64,000 bases of DNA, from positions 182,479 to 246,478 of the forward strand of contig CM049321.1 of the NCBI GenBank assembly GCA_026874595.1, read 5' to 3'. Each line of letters begins with the position of its first letter. The stretch's first letter is position 1. Position numbers and translations under genes: made by a program. Of the stretch, positions 21,451 through 31,960 are shown piece after piece. Under the pieces are notes generated by a model. That model did no database searches. It saw only the letters and a program-made list of their open reading frames with translations, and was not told the DNA's origin. The stretch comes from Sipunculus nudus. Taxonomy: Eukaryota; Annelida; Sipuncula; Golfingiida; Sipunculidae.

Positions 21451-22550
21451 CCAACAAAGCCATTCACAAAAAAGCTCAGGGCTTCATTAAAAAGGGCCGA
21501 AGGATTAAAGATACCAGCAGTAGAATTTCTCGAGTCACAAATGTGGACACAATAATTGTCTACTCTCATGACTTTCTTAAGTGCAGCAAAGATGCACTTG
21601 TATTAAATGGAAGTTCAACAAAACAAAACCCTCAGAACAGCAATAAGAGTGGGTAGGTACACTTAAACACCACAATTAAGAGTTATCACAAACACACCCA
21701 CTGTAAATGAATGAATATTTTATTCAGAAAATATAAGGCCTCAGACCCATTATTCTATAAGTGCATGCATAATACAATATCAATAAATAATGAATATATT
21801 TAACACATTTTGGCAAATAATTTTTAAGTACATGCATCAAAATTATCAAAAAGAAGTCATTTCTGTAGTATACAATACATATACAGATATATTGTTGCAT
21901 TAACATTTAGGTGTTCAGATTAATGAGAATATAGTTCTTTAATGGAATCCCTTTCAGTTTAAAGACGCACTGGTAACATGTGGTCATGTTTTATCGTCCC
22001 TGAAGATTGCGATTCCCCCAAGCCCGGTTTGTATATTTAAGCAGTAAGGCTTTCTTTTGTGACAACGTCTTTCAATCTTGTCCAACAACCAACACATTTG
22101 CCGAATTTTTATCTCCTTGTTATGTTGTAAAGATACTTGAGGGTGTGTAGCAATCAGCATACCTGTAAACTCATAAAAAGTATGTCGAACGTTGGTTGTG
22201 CTACTGGTCTGAGTCCCCAAAAAGTCCTCTCATTCATAGCGGAGTCTTGTGTTTTTTTGTCAGCGCCTGACCTCAAATATTTATTTCTATTTGAGAATAT
22301 TATATGGATATTCAAAGAAAATGAGGGCAGGATGTAGTCACGCCGACAAGGTGTAATATTTTGAGTATGATCATCCCCAGTTAGATATGGAGCAGTCCCT
22401 CGAATCCAAAGCAATGAAATAACGATAGAACGAAGAGAAATTTTGGGATGGGATTTGTTTTTCTCCCTGTCCTCAGAGTAATATTGGTAATACACGAAGC
22501 TTAGTAAAACTTTCCATTCTTATAACATGTACATGATGTGATGATTAACA
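21451..22550. other. Non-coding stretch
   Basis: No domain or transposon end recognised. Two overlapping open frames on opposite strands near 22150-22490 are judged accidental. Confidence 0.5.
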
Positions 22551-23262
22551 TGAACACTTGTAGACAGACAGGTCAGCCTAGGTTAATACGAACGTTTGTA
22601 GACAGGCTGGTCAGCCCATGTTATCAATGAACGTTTGTAGACATGTTTGTGAGCTTATGTTAACATAAACGTTTATAAACGGGATGGTGAGCCCATATCA
22701 ACAATGTTCCTTATAGAAAGGCTGGTCAGCCTATGTTAACATGAATATTTATAGACAGGCTGGTCAGCCTATGTTAACATGAATATTTGTAGACAGGCTG
22801 GTCACCCTAAGTTAACATGAACATTTGTATACAGGCTGCTCAGTCTATGTTAGCAATGAACGTTTGTAGACTTGCTGGTCATCCTGTGTAACCATGAACG
22901 TTTGTAGGCAGGCTGGTCAGCCTGTTTTAACATAAACCTTTTTAGACAGGCTGGTCGGCCAATGTTTGTAGGTGGGGTGGTCAGCTTATATTAACATGAA
23001 AGTATGCAGACAGGTTGGTCATTCTATTTTAACATGAACGTTTGTAGACAGGCTGGTCAGCCAATGTCAACATGGACGTTTGTAGACGGGATGGTGAGCC
23101 CATATTAACAATCTCCCTTTATAGACAGGCTGGTCAGCTTATGTCAACATGAACGTTTGTAGGCAGGCTGGTCAGCCTATGTTAGTATGAACGTATGTAG
23201 GCTGTCCAGCCAATGTATGTAGGCGGGATGGTCAGCCCATGTTAACATCGTTATCAATGATC
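22551..23262. repeat. 38-bp minisatellite, about 18 irregular copies
   Basis: The unit runs 'aacatgaacgtttgtagaca' followed by 'ggctggtcagcctatgtt'. Copies vary by substitutions and small indels. The core GGCTGGTCAGCC is a 5-bp inverted repeat with a 2-bp spacer, so each unit can form a tiny hairpin. Confidence 0.92.
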
Positions 23263-24821
23263 CTGACATGAACATATGTAATTTACTTGAGATGTGATAA
23301 ATTTTAGTTCTTGATTCAAGATGTGGTAACCTTTTTTCCTGTTACACATTTGCCTACCTTGCACCTTAGGTTGTGATTTGGTAATTATTTTTCTGAAAAT
23401 GTTTTATGGCCAATGCGGCAATTCATGGCAGCATACGTAGGTTGTAACGAGCGCAAATAATAGTTTGAATATCCAAAGTATCATGGTTCATTTTTTATCC
23501 CCAGAATGGTTCCTGATATGTATCTTATTAGCTCACGTGCCTAACTAACACCATGATGACGCTGATAATGATCACTCTTGACTCTGATAGTGAATGTTGC
23601 CGGGTGGAGAAGTTGAGTGAGGATTAATATTTAACTGAGATCTGACCATTGAGGGACACTATGAAATATCAAATGAATACCTTTTTAACTTTTTTACATT
23701 TGTAACACTCAAATTCCATTATACAAAATTCAAATTTCATGAGTATTTCATTATTTAAATTTTCTCGAAATATTTTACGTTATATAATTTGATATGTCAC
23801 TGAAATAAGACTGAATCAAGTAGAATTGTTTTAAAATGCGTCTCGATTAAATCAAGTCTGACAACGGGACAGTGCCTGTGTCAAATAATGTTAAAATTAA
23901 GTTCATGGTAATTACTAATTTGCAATTTTTCAAAATCTTAATGAATAATCAATAACTAAAATTGGAACCCTGTTTTTAAATATAAATACACATACAGATA
24001 CACTAATATTATCACATATTCCTACAACGTAAACTTTCTAGTCTCCTTAGGCCTTGCATAGAAGAGAGATTATTAGCTCCCATGAAAATTACAAATGTGG
24101 GACACTGCTGGATGAGGAATATACTGCAAAACGATATATTTTCGCAATTTTATGAGGGCACCTGGATTCTCGAGAATCATATACTTGATTTGAAACATTA
24201 AATATGAATATGTTATGCAAACGTTTGAAAAAGGCATGACTTCATGATTTAAATTGTCACGTTTTTGAAATATTTTCTTTGCCTTGCAAAAACTAAAACA
24301 CCCATAAAGCTATTAACGATTCGCTTCTAAATTTGAAACGCAAAAACATGACAAAATAAGGAACTCATATTAATTATAACTCATAAAAAAACTGATCAAT
24401 TGGCCTTAAATCTAATGTATTTTTCTATATAAGAATGAAATAAATGTGAAAAAATAATTTAATTCTAATTTGTCCGTATATTCAACACGCTTTTATGCAA
24501 AGTGTCACTAACCAGTGATTTTCAGGTTTGTAGAAAGGAGGATGCAGCAGGTGACACCCCCCCCCCCCCCTTATCCAACTTTGCATGTATTATTGATAAC
24601 CATTCCAAACAGTAAATATCTGCTACAGAAATATCATAGTATAGTTAAGTAATTTTCAAGATATGAAAATTTCAGTCTTCCATAACTGTACAGTTTCATC
24701 TGGAACAAATTATACACGACGTAATAGAACATTCACGTAAACATATGAAAAAGAACAAACAATGAATTAATACTATATGTTAGTTATTTGTTTACTAAAT
24801 GTATTAAATGATCCTTCACAG
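23263..24821. other. Intron or upstream non-coding sequence before the CTLD exon
   Basis: AT-rich with no exon found. A run of 14 C lies at 24557-24570. The end is the pyrimidine-containing acceptor of the lectin exon at 24822. Confidence 0.55.
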
Positions 24822-25034
24822 ACAAAACTTGCCCTGATGGATTTGGCTACTCGCTCGTGTCCATAGGACATGGATCATGCTATAAATTTGCACTTGACAT
24901 GAAAATGACATGGGATGAGGCAAGGGACTACTGCGTGGGCCGAGGTGGTGCCCTGGTCAGTGTCGAAACGAAAGAGGAAAAAGATCACCTCACTTACATA
25001 ACAAAGAGTGATATAAATCTGCTCCTGCCGACAG
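24822..25034 (+). CDS. C-type lectin-like domain, first exon
   Basis: Exon between acceptor ATCCTTCACAG (ending 24821) and consensus donor GTAAGT (25035). It encodes KTCPDGFGY..., GSCYKFALDMKMTWDEARDY, CVGRGGALVSVETKEEKDHL. This is the N-terminal half of a long-form CTLD: the extra N-terminal cysteine pair (TCPDG and GSCYKF), helix 1 (MTWDEARDYC), and the strand/helix 2 region (GGALVSVETKEE). Both exon ends are phase 1, which fits the next exon at 46473 exactly. CTLD proteins bind sugars or proteins at the cell surface or outside, often in innate recognition. The N-terminal signal peptide must be in an upstream exon. No in-frame stop occurs. Confidence 0.93.
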
Positions 25035-25249
25035 GTAAGTAAAACAACCGGTGTCAATACTGAAATGACAATATGAGCATATTTCAAAGAAATCTTCAGC
25101 ATACGTGTGATGCTTTTCTGCTGCTTTGTTGAAATTACATTGAGCGCAGTCAGTACGCATGATAGTCATGTTAAACTGTGTTCCCGTTCCTACTTCTGTG
25201 TAGCCTGGGTAAAAAAAATATATTTGGTAAATTTTGCAAAGAAAAAAAC

Positions 25250-25760
25250 GACACGTGTAGTGGGTGAGACGATGACGTCACTTCGCTGGTTCCTATAAAA
25301 GAGTGCAAATACACAGAGGGGTTGAGGATCTGACATGCGCAAGGGCAAGGGCAGGCGCGCAATCTTCGGGGAATCCCCAAACTAGGAGAAAGAGAAGAAA
25401 AAGCGAAGAAAAGAGAAATTTAAAGAGCACAAAGGCTTCTTTCAGCTCTTTCAGACCCCATGCCCCCAGCGTTTACTGCCTGGTCGCTGCGAGCGAGAGA
25501 AAGCGCCCTTTCTGCAAGAACAATACCTATTCATTACCGGCTCGGTCCACCATTCACACTCGCCGGAGCATTCAGACCCCTTTCATTCCCGCCTGAGCGC
25601 TTTACGCTCAAGCCTCGCTCTGATATTCGGCACTATCCAACCTAGCTCTCATCTTTTGGCGTTCATAATACTTTCGCCCTCACCTTTCGGCCTAGCACAC
25701 ACTTTAGCTCTCATCTTTCGGCGTTCCACACTTCCCGCCTGGCCTCATGTACGTGCACAG
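25250..25760 (+). promoter_or_regulatory. GC-rich block with CRE and TATA motifs (promoter or LTR-like)
   Basis: A perfect cAMP response element, TGACGTCA (25273-25280), lies 12 bp upstream of CTATAAAAG (25293-25301), a strong TATA box. Transcription would start near 25325 on the + strand. The following 450 bp are clearly more GC-rich than the intron around them and contain a repeated phrase 'tagctctcatctt(t)(t/c)ggcgtt' at about 25644 and 25704. It could be a solo LTR, an alternative promoter, or an unrelated insertion. No LTR partner was found. Confidence 0.45.
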
Positions 25761-25799
25761 GCGATGTATAACGGAGACGTGAGTTTAAGGGAAATTGTG

Positions 25800-25990
25800 C
25801 TTTTTATTCAAATCAAACAAAATCAAGTGTACATTAAATCATATGAAATGAAACAACGTGCAAGAAATCATAGGAATTACGTGCAGGAAATCACTTTAAA
25901 TCAAATCATGTGCAGGAAATCATACGAAATAATAAACATGCAGAAAATGATACGGATCAAACACGTAAATCAGTCTCTTGATCATACTCG
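25800..25990. repeat. Degenerate ~30-bp tandem repeat
   Basis: Units resemble 'cgtgcaggaaatcatacgaa' with many substitutions, recurring about five to six times. It follows the GC-rich block directly. Confidence 0.6.
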
Positions 25991-26870
25991 TCGTGCATGA
26001 AACTCTGACCTTTCAGGTTTAATCAGAAAGACCGATCTGTCTCTACAATCAGTTTGATTTACACTAGCTCTCGATTTATTCATGTGATATCTTTAATATA
26101 TATACATTGATATTTAAAATCCATATTTTGCGTCTGTTCTATACCTGCATGAAATAATTTTATTTATAAACTTTCTTAAAAAAAAGACTGTCTACATTTG
26201 TGTTTCTTTCTGCATATATATGAACTGTGCGGCAGTGTGTTTCACGTGCGTAAATATGCAGGTTTTTATACCATTCCAGACTATATTCCAGGCGTATTTT
26301 ACTAATAATACAAAAGAACTGTACAAAAAGAAACATTGTTCAATTGCACTGGCTGTATAAACAAACACCAGAGTTACTACCCCTTGTAAAAAGCGATCAC
26401 CGAATCTTGTTCACAATAAACAAACAATATACAAAAGTAATGAAATAAACAAACAGAGTATTAAACATATTTCCTCTCATACTATGACAGAATCGTTGCC
26501 AGCTCCTTCATTTCAACTGCTGTGGTTTTCTGCTGTTTGTACCCTTTGCGTAAGCCCTCTGCCGCCTTGTGTTCATCATCTGTATAAAAATTTCGAGTTT
26601 TTCATATCCGGTTAATATGGTTCATGTTAATGAATTAGTGGGTTACAATGTTAACATCTGGTTATGTCATGACGCACAAGATACTCCTGTTTCAACACCG
26701 TATGTTACATTAACACCAAATAACATCAGAAACATGGCTGTTAACAAGTTACAAGTTAGTGTGCACCAAATACCAGATTAATGTGGACACTGAAACACAT
26801 TTACTTTTTTGTACTGTCTGTATCCTTGGCTCCACAGGTTCTTAGAGTCTCCTTGGCAGACTTTCTATGT
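25991..26870. other. Intronic non-coding stretch
   Basis: Nothing recognised. A 70-codon open frame near 26569-26781 has no known motif. Confidence 0.5.
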
Positions 26871-26873
26871 TCT

Positions 26874-27050
26874 CTGAGTAGCTGGAGACAATGTGAGTAG
26901 CCGTATATGCTTTGTGAGAGGCTGGAGATGCTTCATGAGTAGCCGAATAGACTGTGAGTAACTGCAGAGGCTTTGTTAGTAGCTGGAGACACTCCTGAGT
27001 AGTTGGAGAGACTACATGAGTAGCTGGAGTGAACGCCGAGTAGCTGAAAC
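26874..27050. repeat. Irregular ~20-29-bp tandem repeat
   Basis: The phrase 'tgagtagctggaga' recurs with variation (e.g. 26875, 26997, 27017), about eight times, spaced 20-29 bp. Confidence 0.75.
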
Positions 27051-27117
27051 AAATTAAATTGTTTATTAATAGACAATCTTTTATATTTATCTCATTAAAG
27101 ATTAAAATATAGTATAA

Positions 27118-27118
<1 letters not shown>

Positions 27119-27152
<34 letters not shown>
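27119..27152. repeat. (TA)n microsatellite
   Basis: About 34 bp of uninterrupted TA. Confidence 0.95.
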
Positions 27153-27157
<5 letters not shown>

Positions 27158-27235
27158 GTTTATTATACATATATAATATATTTCATACATATATATGATC
27201 AAAATAAACTGTTAAAAGACACTTTTAAATAATTG

Positions 27236-27720
27236 TGTCCTAAATACCAATGAATGGCCATACTAGGACAAAAAATGTGACTAAAATGCACAAAAATGCA
27301 TTTAAAATACTCAATTTCTTTGTCCCTTTTTGAATATTCATTGGTATTGGGGACACAATTAAACATGTATGACATTGCATGATAACAAAAATATCATCAA
27401 ATGGCATCAATACCAATGAATGCGAGAACAAAGAAAACACACCAAAATGTGATAAATATGCATAAAAATGCATGAAAATTTACTCAAAAAATGAATTTTC
27501 CTGGTCTTGCAGAACCATTCATTGGTATTAGGGACACAATTAAACATGTATGACATTGCATGATAACAAAAATATCATCAAATGGCACCAATACCAATGA
27601 ATGCGAGAACAAAGAAAACACCAAAATGTGATAAATTTGCATAAAAATGCATGGAAATTTACTCAAAAAATGAATTTTCCTGGTCTTGCAGAACCATTCA
27701 TTGGTATTAGGGACACGATT
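27236..27720. repeat. ~180-bp tandem repeat with inverted-repeat borders
   Basis: Two nearly identical units (27336-27516, 27517-27695) are preceded and followed by partial units. Each unit starts ATTCATTGGTATT and contains the reverse complement AATACCAATGAAT about 85 bp later, so each half-unit is bounded by inverted copies of a 13-bp motif. Units differ at only a few bases. Confidence 0.88.
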
Positions 27721-28050
27721 AATTGACTGTGTATCATATTCATGTTTATGTTTATGAACATATTATGATTTATGTATTATATGCATTTTAAATGTAAGTA
27801 AATTATAAATATCATAATTATATATACATATTAAATACATTATATATGTATATTATATATATGTTATTAAATATTATTATTATTATAAGCATTATAAACT
27901 ATACAATTATTTATCGGTAAAATATCAAAGAAATGTGCCATTCACAGGTATAAGGGTCAAAACTTATTTTAAAATTTATATACTGTGATGATTATATGAT
28001 AATATATGTAATATTAATATTTAAAAATCATGTTACAATACACGTCTATA
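27721..28050. other. Very AT-rich intronic stretch
   Basis: Almost entirely A and T, with short TA-rich runs. No feature seen. Confidence 0.6.
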
Positions 28051-28290
28051 TACTTTAGTACACATCTTGATACTTTAATACACATCTCGATACTTTAATA
28101 CACATCTTGATACTTTAATACACATCTCGATACTTTAATACACATCTCGATACTTTAATACACATCTCGATACTTTAGTACACATCTTGATACTTTAATA
28201 CACATCTCGATACTTTAATACACATCTTGATACTTTAATACACATCTTGATACTTTAATACACATCTCGATACTTTAATACACATCTCGA
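28051..28290. repeat. 20-bp minisatellite, 12 exact-length units
   Basis: Unit TACTTTAATACACATCTCGA repeats in perfect 20-bp register. Only two positions vary: CTCGA/CTTGA near the end and AATA/AGTA in the middle. Units 1 and 7 both carry AGTA with CTTGA, hinting at a six-unit higher-order duplication. There are no spacers, so it is not a CRISPR. Confidence 0.95.
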
Positions 28291-29020
28291 TACTTTACAA
28301 TACCTAACAATACACCATACAATACTTATTTGTCTTTAAATTAGATTCCCAGTCAAATATGCCCTTGTATACAGTAATGCAAAGAAGTGCAAGTACTGTC
28401 ATTCATTTTATATCAAAGTTACAGGCATTATTGAGAGATCATTTAAATATTATTTGTCCACCGGCTTATTAAATATCATCAAATCTTCCATACAGGGACA
28501 CGCAACACTTCTGATACAATATTTTCCTTCAAATCGCAAAGTATCAGGGCTTCAGTGTATGAATAAACTCTTGCTTTTCACATTTTATCACAGGTTTAGT
28601 GTTTACTCATACACAGCATCCCAACAGTATGACTCTGAACAGTTTTAAAATGCCAAAATTATTTCTATCGTGGAATCTGGGACCAAGATTTAACAAAAAC
28701 AATAAAACCAGCATGCGATAAACACCGAAGACAAATATACATGTCCATTTAGTACACATTTAAAAGATTTATCATGTATTATTTATTTCAAGTGGCTGAT
28801 TTCAGTAAACACCTTAAGTGGTGTATACAGAATTAGAATCTACCAAGTGTTTAACACAATAATATTTAATATATAGCATCCAAACAGGGTGAAACATCAC
28901 AAAATTAGTTTCATAGTGAAATCTGGACCAAGATTTAATAAAATGAATAAACAAGCCATGCGATAAACACCGAAAGACATGTATTCGTGTCATTTCAGTA
29001 TACATTTGAAAAAATTACCT
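28291..29020. other. Intronic non-coding stretch
   Basis: Two related passages, about 28620-28740 and 28860-28990, share 'gaccaagattta' and 'atgcgataaacaccgaa', so an old duplication of about 240 bp is likely. No exon seen. Confidence 0.55.
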
Positions 29021-29028
29021 GGTTTAAC

Positions 29029-29303
29029 CAGGGTTGTTATTTTTCCCGGGAAAAAACTAGTTTTTCCCGGACAGTGGGAAAAACCTGGGAATAATTGGGA
29101 ATAACTAGGGAAAACTGGTTAGTACCGGGAATTACTGGGGAAAATGTCTGATCAAAACTTTTGAGAGACTTTAATGATGTATAGTTAATTAATTCTGTTT
29201 AATGTTGCATGTTGAAATTATATTATATGTGTGTGTGTATATATATATACACATACATATAAACATATTTACATATATGCATATATATATCCACATGTGA
29301 TGA

Positions 29304-29334
<31 letters not shown>

Positions 29335-29963
29335 CAATATTTCCACAACTCAATGAACTCATACTAGTGCATTACTATTACTTAATTACCAATTAAAAGC
29401 AACATTAACTTAAGTAGGTGAGCTGACAAAAGTAATCAAGCATGTTAACCTAATCAAGGCTGAGTTAATCTTGGGGGTACAGAAGTGTGAAGAAGCCATG
29501 CTAGTCATGTAAGGCTCATCCAACTAGTTAGCTAGGGTGAGAAGAAACCAACCACCCATTGTGGCATCACTTGGGGAACCCTGTCCAGCATGATGCAGGA
29601 CAGGTGGAAAACCAAGCACCCCATTTTTATGCGACTGTGCCCAAAAGGATACCAGGTTTTATGGCTCTTCTCTATATAAGTTGATGTTACTGCCTGTCTG
29701 CCATAAGTTCTTGTTTTCTGAAGAAGTTAACAAGGCATCATGAGAGGAGGCAGGCCTATAGATCCTGCGTGGCAATGTTTCATAAGAATAGAGGAGGATG
29801 GACAAAATGCATAGAGTGCAATTCATTGGTCAGTGCAAAGGCAGATCGTCTTAAAAATCTGGGTTTTTCCCATTTTCCCACTTTGAGAGGTTTTTCCAAA
29901 GGCGGTAAATATCGGTATTTACCAGCTGGTAAATACCGCACTGGGAAAAACTTAACAACCCTG
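29029..29963 (+). mobile_element. Short hAT-family element with 8-bp target duplication
   Basis: 935 bp with ends CAGGGTTGTTA...TTTTTCCC and their inverted counterpart GGGAAAAACTTAACAACCCTG. It is flanked by a perfect 8-bp duplication GGTTTAAC (29021-29028 and 29964-29971), the size made by hAT transposases. Inside the left end lies a 16-bp palindrome TTTTTCCCGGGAAAAA (29040-29055), and inside the right end a perfect 26-bp palindrome (29913-29938). A TATATAAG box (about 29674) precedes a remnant transposase start at 29740. The element lacks the rest of the transposase and would depend on a full-length relative. Confidence 0.88.
29740..29870 (+). pseudogene. Remnant of a BED zinc-finger hAT transposase start
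   Basis: From an ATG at 29740 the frame reads MRGGRPIDPAWQCF, which resembles the beginning of a BED finger ('DP.W..F'). A second frame then gives KCIECNSLVSAKADRLKNL with the CxxC and following basic residues of the same finger. A one-base shift near 29780-29800 separates them. The His pair and everything after are missing because the right terminus follows. BED fingers bind transposon ends. Confidence 0.6.
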
Positions 29964-29971
29964 GGTTTAAC

Positions 29972-30418
29972 ACATTACAGGAGTCTAAATTTATGTAAAA
30001 CAACAAATGGTGCACACAGAATGACAATCTACCCAGCTGTCAGCAGTTTTCCCTATAATACTGGTTTATAATCAATCAGAGAACTGGGAACTGCAAAAGA
30101 ATTAAAATGTATCCCTATTTTTTATTATAAAAGAAGTATCACTAATTTCTGTCCTGGTTTTATTCAAATTCAACAAACTACAAACCATGGCAGAAACATA
30201 TAATAACTCCTCGGGAAGATAAATAAAAAATAAAGTTTTTTTAAGAACAAGACATGTCATGTTAGGGTTTATTTACAAGCCTGCAATACAGGAAATTTGA
30301 CGGAAAATGCTGTGTCAGACAAGCTCAGCGACTGTCAGCAACCGAGCCGAGTGTCATATCTGAGCTGAAACAAACAAGATTTGGAACTGTGTGGCAAATT
30401 CATGCCATGGCAGTGACC
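29972..30418. other. Intronic non-coding stretch
   Basis: Nothing recognised. Confidence 0.5.
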
Positions 30419-31530
30419 GGGGGGGGGGGGGGGGGGGGTGACACGAATGCAGCTGGCAAACAATGTGTCAGAATAAAGATACTTTTAAAATCAGAATTTC
30501 CTGCCGTAAATATTATCCGAAGGCTTCACTTTTACAAACTGGGAATATTCAGGCGAACCAAGGTCTTGCGTAAGCATTAATTTTTTACACAGTGAATTTG
30601 GAACTGAGAATTGAGCGGGGGGGGGGGGGGAGGGGAGGGGTGGACATTAAAAAGCTGTTTATTTACCTGTCCCGGAGGAGCACACGTCCAAAAAGTGTCA
30701 GATAAGGTGTCGGCTTAGTCTGCAGGTATATCCTCGCTTGTTTTTATGGTAAAATCCAAGTCAGACAGGTAGTAATTCCGAGCGGAGAGACGCATAACAA
30801 AAATGTCCAGGCACACAGAACAAGTCGAACAAGGGAGCGTTCTGATTGGTCGAGAGCCGGGTCAGACCAGTGCTCCTTGTTCAGCGCCCAGGTATTAATG
30901 TCGGATTGTTGAAACAAAAAATTGGATTTACACAGAAATTACACAGGTATAAGATTTTCCGCAGCCCTGAAACATAATTGGGACTAAGGTAGATGACATA
31001 TTATTACTCGTAGCTGCAACAGTCTGCAAAGGTGGGAGCTGTTTGTAACCACGTACGAAGGGCATTTTAACGGCAAAAAATTGAAATTTCGAAGCGACGC
31101 AGTAAACAAATGAAAAAATAGGGGGGGGGGGAGCGCGGGTGGAAAATGTATGGCCTGACAATGCAATACGGATTTACAGCCAATTTCAGGCTTTTTATTG
31201 TCAATAAAGTTAGTACCAGATTCAAATACAATCTGTTCAATATATTTACACCACTGACTGTGAATATTTATGGTTTATTAAGCCATAAATCTGATTTTTC
31301 GAAGCGGGGCCGAGCCCAGGTGACATGTCAATGATTTAGGACCAGGTGAAACTTGGTGGTAGAAAAGGCTGTAATGCAGCCTTTTCAGACCTAAACCATG
31401 TCAATAAAGTTGGTTTCGGGGTGAAATACATTCTTATAACCACTGACTATGAGTTGTTATGTTTTTATAAGCCAGAAAGTCTGATTTTCGAAGCGGGGCC
31501 CAGGATGAGAAAGTGGAGGGGGGGGGAGTC
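30419..31530. repeat. Cluster of four poly-G runs with partial duplication
   Basis: Runs of about 20, 14, 11 and 9 G lie at 30419-30438, 30617-30630, 31121-31131 and 31518-31526, all on the + strand. Two related passages, about 31180-31320 and 31400-31510, share 'tcaataaagtt', 'ccactgact' and 'gattttcgaagcggggcc', so part of this stretch is a tandem duplication of about 200 bp. Confidence 0.7.
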
Positions 31531-31706
31531 ATAATCAGGCGTTTTCTGAGATGAAATGGCACAATTTGCTGGGAATATGAACGTCAGGGTATCTCTAGGG
31601 AGTATATATATCGTTCTGGGGTGATTTTATTGTATACCTGGGCTCGTAAAGCAAGATATATGGCAATATCGGGCTGAAGCGGCCTCAGAATCTGAAGCGA
31701 GCTAGC

Positions 31707-31880
31707 AGATTTGGAACTCCTCGGCTTCTGATTGGCCGAGAGCCTAGGTTCCAGATTTCAGGTATTACCTGATTGGCCAGTGAATCTGGAAGATTTGGAA
31801 CAACCCCAGGACCTGATTGGTTATGAATTAGGAACAAGTGGAACAAGGCCAGGCTCTCATTGGCCGGCAGTTCCAAATCT
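31707..31880. repeat. Inverted-repeat module with four ATTGG (CCAAT-box) motifs
   Basis: Perfect 12-bp inverted ends AGATTTGGAACT (31707-31718) and AGTTCCAAATCT (31869-31880) bracket four ATTGG motifs at 31731, 31772, 31816 and 31859, spaced 41, 44 and 43 bp. The interior is a degenerate 43-bp tandem repeat. ATTGG is the inverse of CCAAT, the NF-Y target. It may be a small MITE or a regulatory array. Confidence 0.65.
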
Positions 31881-31887
31881 AAACAAA

Positions 31888-31960
31888 GAAGATAGAGTGA
31901 GTTTTAGCGCAAGACCAGAAATCGGAAGATCGTGGGTTCCATTCCCACCTTCAGTGAACC
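31888..31960 (+). repeat. tRNA-derived SINE head
   Basis: GTGGGTTCCATTCCCAC (31932-31948) forms a perfect tRNA T-arm: a 5-bp stem and 7-base loop. An A-box-like 'gttttagcgcaagacc' lies about 30 bp upstream. No acceptor stem is evident, so it is a tRNA-derived SINE rather than a working tRNA gene. Confidence 0.5.

Noticed and set aside
28051-28290. Regular 20-bp repeat that could recall a CRISPR array
   Set aside because: Units are contiguous with no unique spacers, and the setting is clearly eukaryotic. It is a minisatellite.
31888-31960. Functional tRNA gene
   Set aside because: Only the T-arm is convincing; acceptor and anticodon stems do not form.
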